From Rhizobium sp. Root1220 (GTDB taxonomy: Bacteria > Pseudomonadota > Alphaproteobacteria > Rhizobiales > Rhizobiaceae): a stretch of DNA of 64,000 nt. Below, in pieces: positions 59,622 through 64,000 of the stretch; the first letter of the stretch is position 1, and the number at the start of each line of letters is the position of its first letter. The stretch lies in contig NZ_LMDG01000034.1 in NCBI RefSeq assembly GCF_001426265.1, forward strand, positions 172,888 to 236,887, read 5' to 3'. The position numbers and the translations under genes were made by a program. The notes beneath the pieces were generated by a model, which had not been told where the DNA came from, searched no databases, and saw only the letters and a program-made list of their open reading frames with translations.

Positions 59622-60104
59622 ATGTTCAGGAAAACGATGATCGCCGCGGCAGCGGCAACAACGGCGGCTCTGGCGAGCCCTGTCGGAGCGGCAGACTATA
59701 TCACGCTCGGCCGACTTGTCTGCGGGTCGGATGGCGGCCAGGGGCTTATCGTGACATCGCAAAAGAATCTGTCCTGCACCTTCACCTCCGCGGCAGGTGG
59801 GCCGAAGGTGGTTTACGCCGGGAAGATACAAAAGTTTGGGCTTGATCTTGGCGAGACCGGCAAGAGCGTGATGATCTGGCAGGTGCTGGCAAAGACAGGC
59901 ACGAATATCCCCGATTACGCGCTGGCCGGCGAATATTACGGCATCGGCGCCGACGCGAGCATTGGCGCGGGTGGTGGGGCCAAAGTCATTGCCGGCGGCA
60001 CAAACAAATCCTTCATGCTGCAGCCTCTGAACCTGCAGGCCCAGGAGGGCCTCAATCTGGCGGTAGGCGTCGAGAAAATGACGCTGGCGCCGGCCGCGAT
60101 CTGA
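59622..60104 (+). CDS. secreted DUF992-family protein
   Basis: Periplasmic protein of 160 residues with a Sec signal (MFRKTMIAAAAATTAALASPVGAADY) and the DUF992 pattern: LGRLVCGSDGGQGLIVTSQKNLSCTF with two cysteines, GLDLGETGKSVMIWQVLA, GEYYGIGADASIGAGGGAKVI and LQAQEGLNLAVGV. The family is common in Rhizobiales and has no assigned function. AGGAGAGC lies upstream of the ATG. A strong terminator follows the stop. Confidence 0.88.
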   Translation: MFRKTMIAAAAATTAALASPVGAADYITLGRLVCGSDGGQGLIVTSQKNLSCTFTSAAGGPKVVYAGKIQKFGLDLGETGKSVMIWQVLAKTGTNIPDYALAGEYYGIGADASIGAGGGAKVIAGGTNKSFMLQPLNLQAQEGLNLAVGVEKMTLAPAAI

Positions 60105-60124
60105 GACCAGCTCGCGCCCGACGG

Positions 60125-60155
60125 AAAAGGCTCGCCTCAGGCGGGCCTTTTCTTT
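60125..60155. terminator. bidirectional terminator between DUF992 gene and pntB
   Basis: AAAAGGC-TCGCC-TCA-GGCGG-GCCTTTT (60125-60151) followed by CTTT gives A- and T-flanks on both sides, fitting termination of both convergent transcripts. Confidence 0.82.
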
Positions 60156-60194
60156 GCGCCATGGAGCCGCTCGATGCGGGCGATCGCCGATACG

Positions 60195-61589
<1,395 letters not shown>

Positions 61590-61596
61590 GCGGTCC

Positions 61597-61995
61597 TCAC
61601 CTGTCCTTCTTTTTGTACATCGCCAGCATGCGCTGGGTGACAAGGAAGCCGCCGAATATGTTCACCGACACGAGCACCAGCGCGACGAAGCCAAAGCCGG
61701 TTGCCAGGCCGCTCGTGGAGATGCCGACGGCAAGCAGCGCGCCGACGACGATGACCGAGGAAATCGCGTTGGTGACGGCCATCAGCGGCGTATGCAGCGC
61801 CGGCGTGACCGACCAGACGACGTAGTACCCGACGAAGATCGCCAGCACGAAGATCGCGAACTGGAAGACGAAGGGATCGATCACGCCGCCTGTCGCAACG
61901 CTCGCTGCCTCCGGGGCGTTCGCGGCGGCAGCGACCACGGCACTGACGGCCTGGTCCAGCTGGTCGAGCGCCTTGTCCATTGCTTCACTGGCCAT
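61597..61995 (-). CDS. pntAB: NAD(P) transhydrogenase alpha subunit part 2
   Basis: Membrane part of the split alpha subunit, 132 residues. After an Ala-rich soluble stretch there are three spans (VFQFAIFVLAIFVGYYVVWSVTP, ISSVIVVGALLAVGI, GFGFVALVLVSVNIFGGFLV). The conserved HTPLMAVTNAISSVIVVGAL is diagnostic. The split alpha subunit (PntAA + PntAB) is typical of alphaproteobacteria. The ATG overlaps the stop of pntAA. Confidence 0.95.
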   Translation of the reverse strand: MASEAMDKALDQLDQAVSAVVAAAANAPEAASVATGGVIDPFVFQFAIFVLAIFVGYYVVWSVTPALHTPLMAVTNAISSVIVVGALLAVGISTSGLATGFGFVALVLVSVNIFGGFLVTQRMLAMYKKKDR

Positions 61996-63143
61996 CAGTT
62001 GTCCCCCTTGCTGGCGCCGCCGAACGCCGGATGCACGACCGCGCCGGCATGGGTCAGGATCGTCGCCTTGATGAGCTCGTCGTCGAGGTTGACCATGATC
62101 GCCTTCGTTTCCTTGTCGATCATGGTCTCCAAAAAGGTGACTATGTTCTTGGCATAAAGCGCAGATGCGCTCGCCGCGATCCGGCCAGCCATATTGGCGA
62201 AACCGATCACGCGGACACCATCGACATCGGCCACCTTGCCGGGCTTGACACCCTCGATGTTGCCGCCGCGTTCGACCGCCAGATCTACGGCGACGGCGCC
62301 CGGCTTCATCGACTTCAGCATGTCACGCGACACCAGCCTGGGCGCCGGGCGCCCCGGGATCAAGGCCGTGGTGATCACGATGTCCTGCTTGGCGATATGT
62401 TCGGCCACAAGTGCCGCCTGCTTGGCTTGATATTCGCCGGACATTTCCTTCGCATAACCGCCCGCGGTCTCGGCCGCCCTGAACTCGTCGTCCTCCACGG
62501 CGATGAACTTCGCGCCGAGCGAGGCGACCTGTTCCTTGGCGGCGGGACGAACGTCGGTCGCCGAAACCGCAGCGCCGAGACGCCTTGCGGTGGCAATCGC
62601 CTGAAGGCCAGCGACGCCGGCGCCCATCACGAAGACCTTGGCGGCCGGAACGGTGCCGGCGGCTGTCATCATCATAGGCATGGCGCGGTCGTAGACCACG
62701 GCCGCCTCGATAACGGCCTGATAACCGGCGAGGTTGGCTTGCGAGGACAGGACGTCCATCGATTGCGCGCGGGTAATGCGCGGCATCAGTTCCATCGCGA
62801 AGGTGGATAGACCGGCCTTCGCCATGCCGGCGATCGGCTCGTCGTTCCCATAGGGGTCCATGATGGCGATGACGACGGCGCCGCTCCTGTAGGCTGATAT
62901 CTCTGCCTCGGTCGGACGCCGCACCTTCAGCACGATATCGGCAGATGCAGCGGCATCGACAGGTCCGATCCGTGCGCCGACCGCCTGGTATTCGCTGTCC
63001 GGTATGCGGGAAAGCTTGCCGGCATCCGTCTCGACGATAACGTCGAGACCAAAGCTCCTCATCTTCTTCACGGTTTCAACGGACGCGGCAACGCGCGTCT
63101 CGTTTCCCGTGGTTTCCTTGGCCACGAAAACAATATTGCCCAA
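61995..63143 (-). CDS. pntAA: NAD(P) transhydrogenase alpha subunit part 1
   Basis: Soluble NAD(H)-binding part of the alpha subunit, 382 residues in the AlaDH/PNT family. Seen: VAKETTGNETRVAASVETVKKM, ELMPRITRAQSMDVLSSQANLAGYQAVIEAA, and KVFVMGAGVAGLQAIATARRLGAAVSATDVRP (Rossmann motif). The start is the TTG at 63143, giving MGNIVFVAKE, with GGAGGAGG upstream. The ATG at 63167 has no site. First gene of the operon. Confidence 0.95.
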   Translation of the reverse strand: MGNIVFVAKETTGNETRVAASVETVKKMRSFGLDVIVETDAGKLSRIPDSEYQAVGARIGPVDAAASADIVLKVRRPTEAEISAYRSGAVVIAIMDPYGNDEPIAGMAKAGLSTFAMELMPRITRAQSMDVLSSQANLAGYQAVIEAAVVYDRAMPMMMTAAGTVPAAKVFVMGAGVAGLQAIATARRLGAAVSATDVRPAAKEQVASLGAKFIAVEDDEFRAAETAGGYAKEMSGEYQAKQAALVAEHIAKQDIVITTALIPGRPAPRLVSRDMLKSMKPGAVAVDLAVERGGNIEGVKPGKVADVDGVRVIGFANMAGRIAASASALYAKNIVTFLETMIDKETKAIMVNLDDELIKATILTHAGAVVHPAFGGASKGDN

Positions 63144-63238
63144 CCGCCCCCTCCTCCGGGTCAGCAAGACCGCAGCAGATCTCCCTGCTCGCTCAAGCGT
63201 TCATTCAAAAGCTTTTGAAAACCGTCTTTCGCGTTCGC

Positions 63239-63463
63239 TCAGCGAAGCAGGACGAGACCGGCGATAAAGATAATGAGGAGAACGACGAGGCCGCCGAGCA
63301 GCCCGGCACCGGCGAAGAAACCTGCAGCCATGCCGAACAGCAGCGCCACCAGGAAAAGCGTGCCGTATTTCGCGGCCGCCAGGAACATGTTGTACGTATG
63401 TTCATGTTCCTTGTAGTCCATCTGCGCGCCAACTTCGGCAGGCCCGGTGTGGTGCTCGGCCAT
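63239..63463 (-). CDS. aa3-type cytochrome c oxidase subunit IV
   Basis: Small membrane subunit of 74 residues. DYKEHEHTYNMFLAAAKYGTLFLVALLFGMAAGFF is the COX4_pro_2 signature of bacterial aa3 oxidase subunit IV, a one- or two-span protein at the edge of the oxidase. The main cox genes are not in this window. The start at 63463 has GGGAG upstream. It lies 95 bases before pntAA on the same strand, an arrangement seen in other Rhizobiaceae. Confidence 0.88.
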   Translation of the reverse strand: MAEHHTGPAEVGAQMDYKEHEHTYNMFLAAAKYGTLFLVALLFGMAAGFFAGAGLLGGLVVLLIIFIAGLVLLR

Positions 63464-63589
63464 GATTTTCGTCTCCCTCATAAATGCCCGGCCGGCTTGA
63501 TATGCGGCCGTTCGACTGCCGTGATTCCCTCGATCCCACGATGGGAATTCCCTCAGGAGGCTTACACAAACGCTGGCAAAAGCGCAATG

Positions 63590-63623
63590 CACGAGAACGC
63601 CGCGGCCCGGCGGCGTTCTCGTG
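63590..63623 (-). terminator. strong hairpin after the truncated acyltransferase-like gene
   Basis: A 14-bp perfect stem CACGAGAACGCCGC (63590-63603) / GCGGCGTTCTCGTG (63610-63623) with a 6-base loop lies 18 bases after the stop of the gene at the right edge. There is no T-run directly after it. Confidence 0.65.
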
Positions 63624-63641
63624 CCAGAATCGGCAATCAGA

Positions 63642-64000
63642 TCAAAGCGGCAGGTCGGTTCCAAGCTGCCCCACGGGCACGAACCGCGCGGTCGGGATGA
63701 TGGTGAGCGGTGGCAGGGTATCCGACGGATCGCTGCGCGAATACATCATGCGCTGCTCGCTGGCGCTGGAGATGAAGAACGGATAGCGCGTCAGAAGCTT
63801 GCGCCCCACCTCGATGACATTGGTTGCCATCAGCGTCAGGTCAAACCCGTAGGTCTCGGTCATTCGGCTTTCGACGACCGTATCCGCATAAAAGACTCGC
63901 TTGTAGAAAGCCGCATGCGCTGGGCGTACGTGCTGCATCACACGGTCCGCGCGAAAATGAGCAGCGGCGACGATGTTCGGACGCAGCGTGAGATAGGGAA
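63642..64000 (-). CDS. C-terminal part of an N-acyltransferase-like (FeeM/GNAT-type) protein, runs off the window
   Basis: The frame is open to the right edge (first visible residues PYLTLRPNIVAAAHFRADRV). About 119 residues and the stop are seen. The segment VRPAHAAFYKRVFYADTVVESR, followed by YGFDLTLMATNVIEVGRKLL, resembles the acceptor half of N-acyl amino acid synthases (FeeM-like) and autoinducer-synthase-like GNAT folds, where H-x-x-FY-x-R is typical. The ATG at 63941 is internal. The assignment is tentative because the N-terminal acyl-binding half is missing. Confidence 0.5.
   Translation of the reverse strand, partial: PYLTLRPNIVAAAHFRADRVMQHVRPAHAAFYKRVFYADTVVESRMTETYGFDLTLMATNVIEVGRKLLTRYPFFISSASEQRMMYSRSDPSDTLPPLTIIPTARFVPVGQLGTDLPL

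Overview
This window is chromosomal DNA from an alphaproteobacterium of the Rhizobiaceae (Rhizobium/Ensifer/Agrobacterium type). The evidence is a high-GC genome with ATG, GTG and TTG starts, plus several marker neighbourhoods. These are hisN / alpha-r8 small RNA / N-formylglutamate amidohydrolase / cpdR1 / tRNA-Val, a glgP-glgB-glgC-glgA-pgm-glgX operon, soxBDAG, pntAA-pntAB-pntB next to aa3 oxidase subunit IV, and cspA with rpsU. No insertion sequence, phage module, CRISPR array or plasmid function was seen, so this is mostly core chromosome with small accessory patches.

Layout. 1-9.8 kb holds a truncated threonine aldolase, a LysR regulator divergent from a bile-acid-symporter-like transporter, a small heat-shock gene behind a ROSE-like RNA thermometer and a heat-shock promoter, a cell-wall hydrolase, a Tat-exported Hint-domain protein, a lysophospholipase-like hydrolase, then hisN, the small RNA, formylglutamate amidohydrolase, cpdR1 and tRNA-Val. 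9.8-16.5 kb is looser and accessory-like: an OpgC-type acyltransferase, short hypotheticals, a nuclease-fold protein lacking its catalytic residues, a dual-specificity phosphatase, MgtC, and a TerC-family gene behind a long structured leader. 16.6-25.8 kb carries a tripartite tricarboxylate transporter (tctCBA) and a TctDE-like two-component system with a binding protein. These are interrupted by two broken genes, a frameshifted receiver-domain regulator and a class III cyclase with two deletions.

25.9-32.6 kb is a three-gene unit: transglutaminase + DUF2126 putative amidoligase, circularly permuted ATP-grasp + alpha-E fusion, and a second transglutaminase. It looks like an uncharacterised peptide or amide ligation and hydrolysis system and is the best candidate here for undescribed biology. 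32.9-43.9 kb is the complete glycogen synthesis and breakdown operon. 44-54 kb holds a MaoC hydratase, a phosphoglycerol-transferase-like membrane enzyme, a VOC protein, heterotetrameric sarcosine oxidase and an intact cyclase with TPRs. 54.5-64 kb has cold-shock and S21 genes (two S21 paralogues), a TPR lipoprotein, an HWE-family histidine kinase, a DUF992 protein, the proton-translocating transhydrogenase operon, oxidase subunit IV and a truncated acyltransferase-like gene.

Functional links: glycogen turnover, transhydrogenase and an alpha-r8 RNA (MmgR, linked in Sinorhizobium to polyhydroxybutyrate storage) all touch carbon and reductant storage. The OpgC-like and OpgB-like genes could both decorate periplasmic glucans. 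All assignments come from reading the sequence and from family knowledge; no database search was run.
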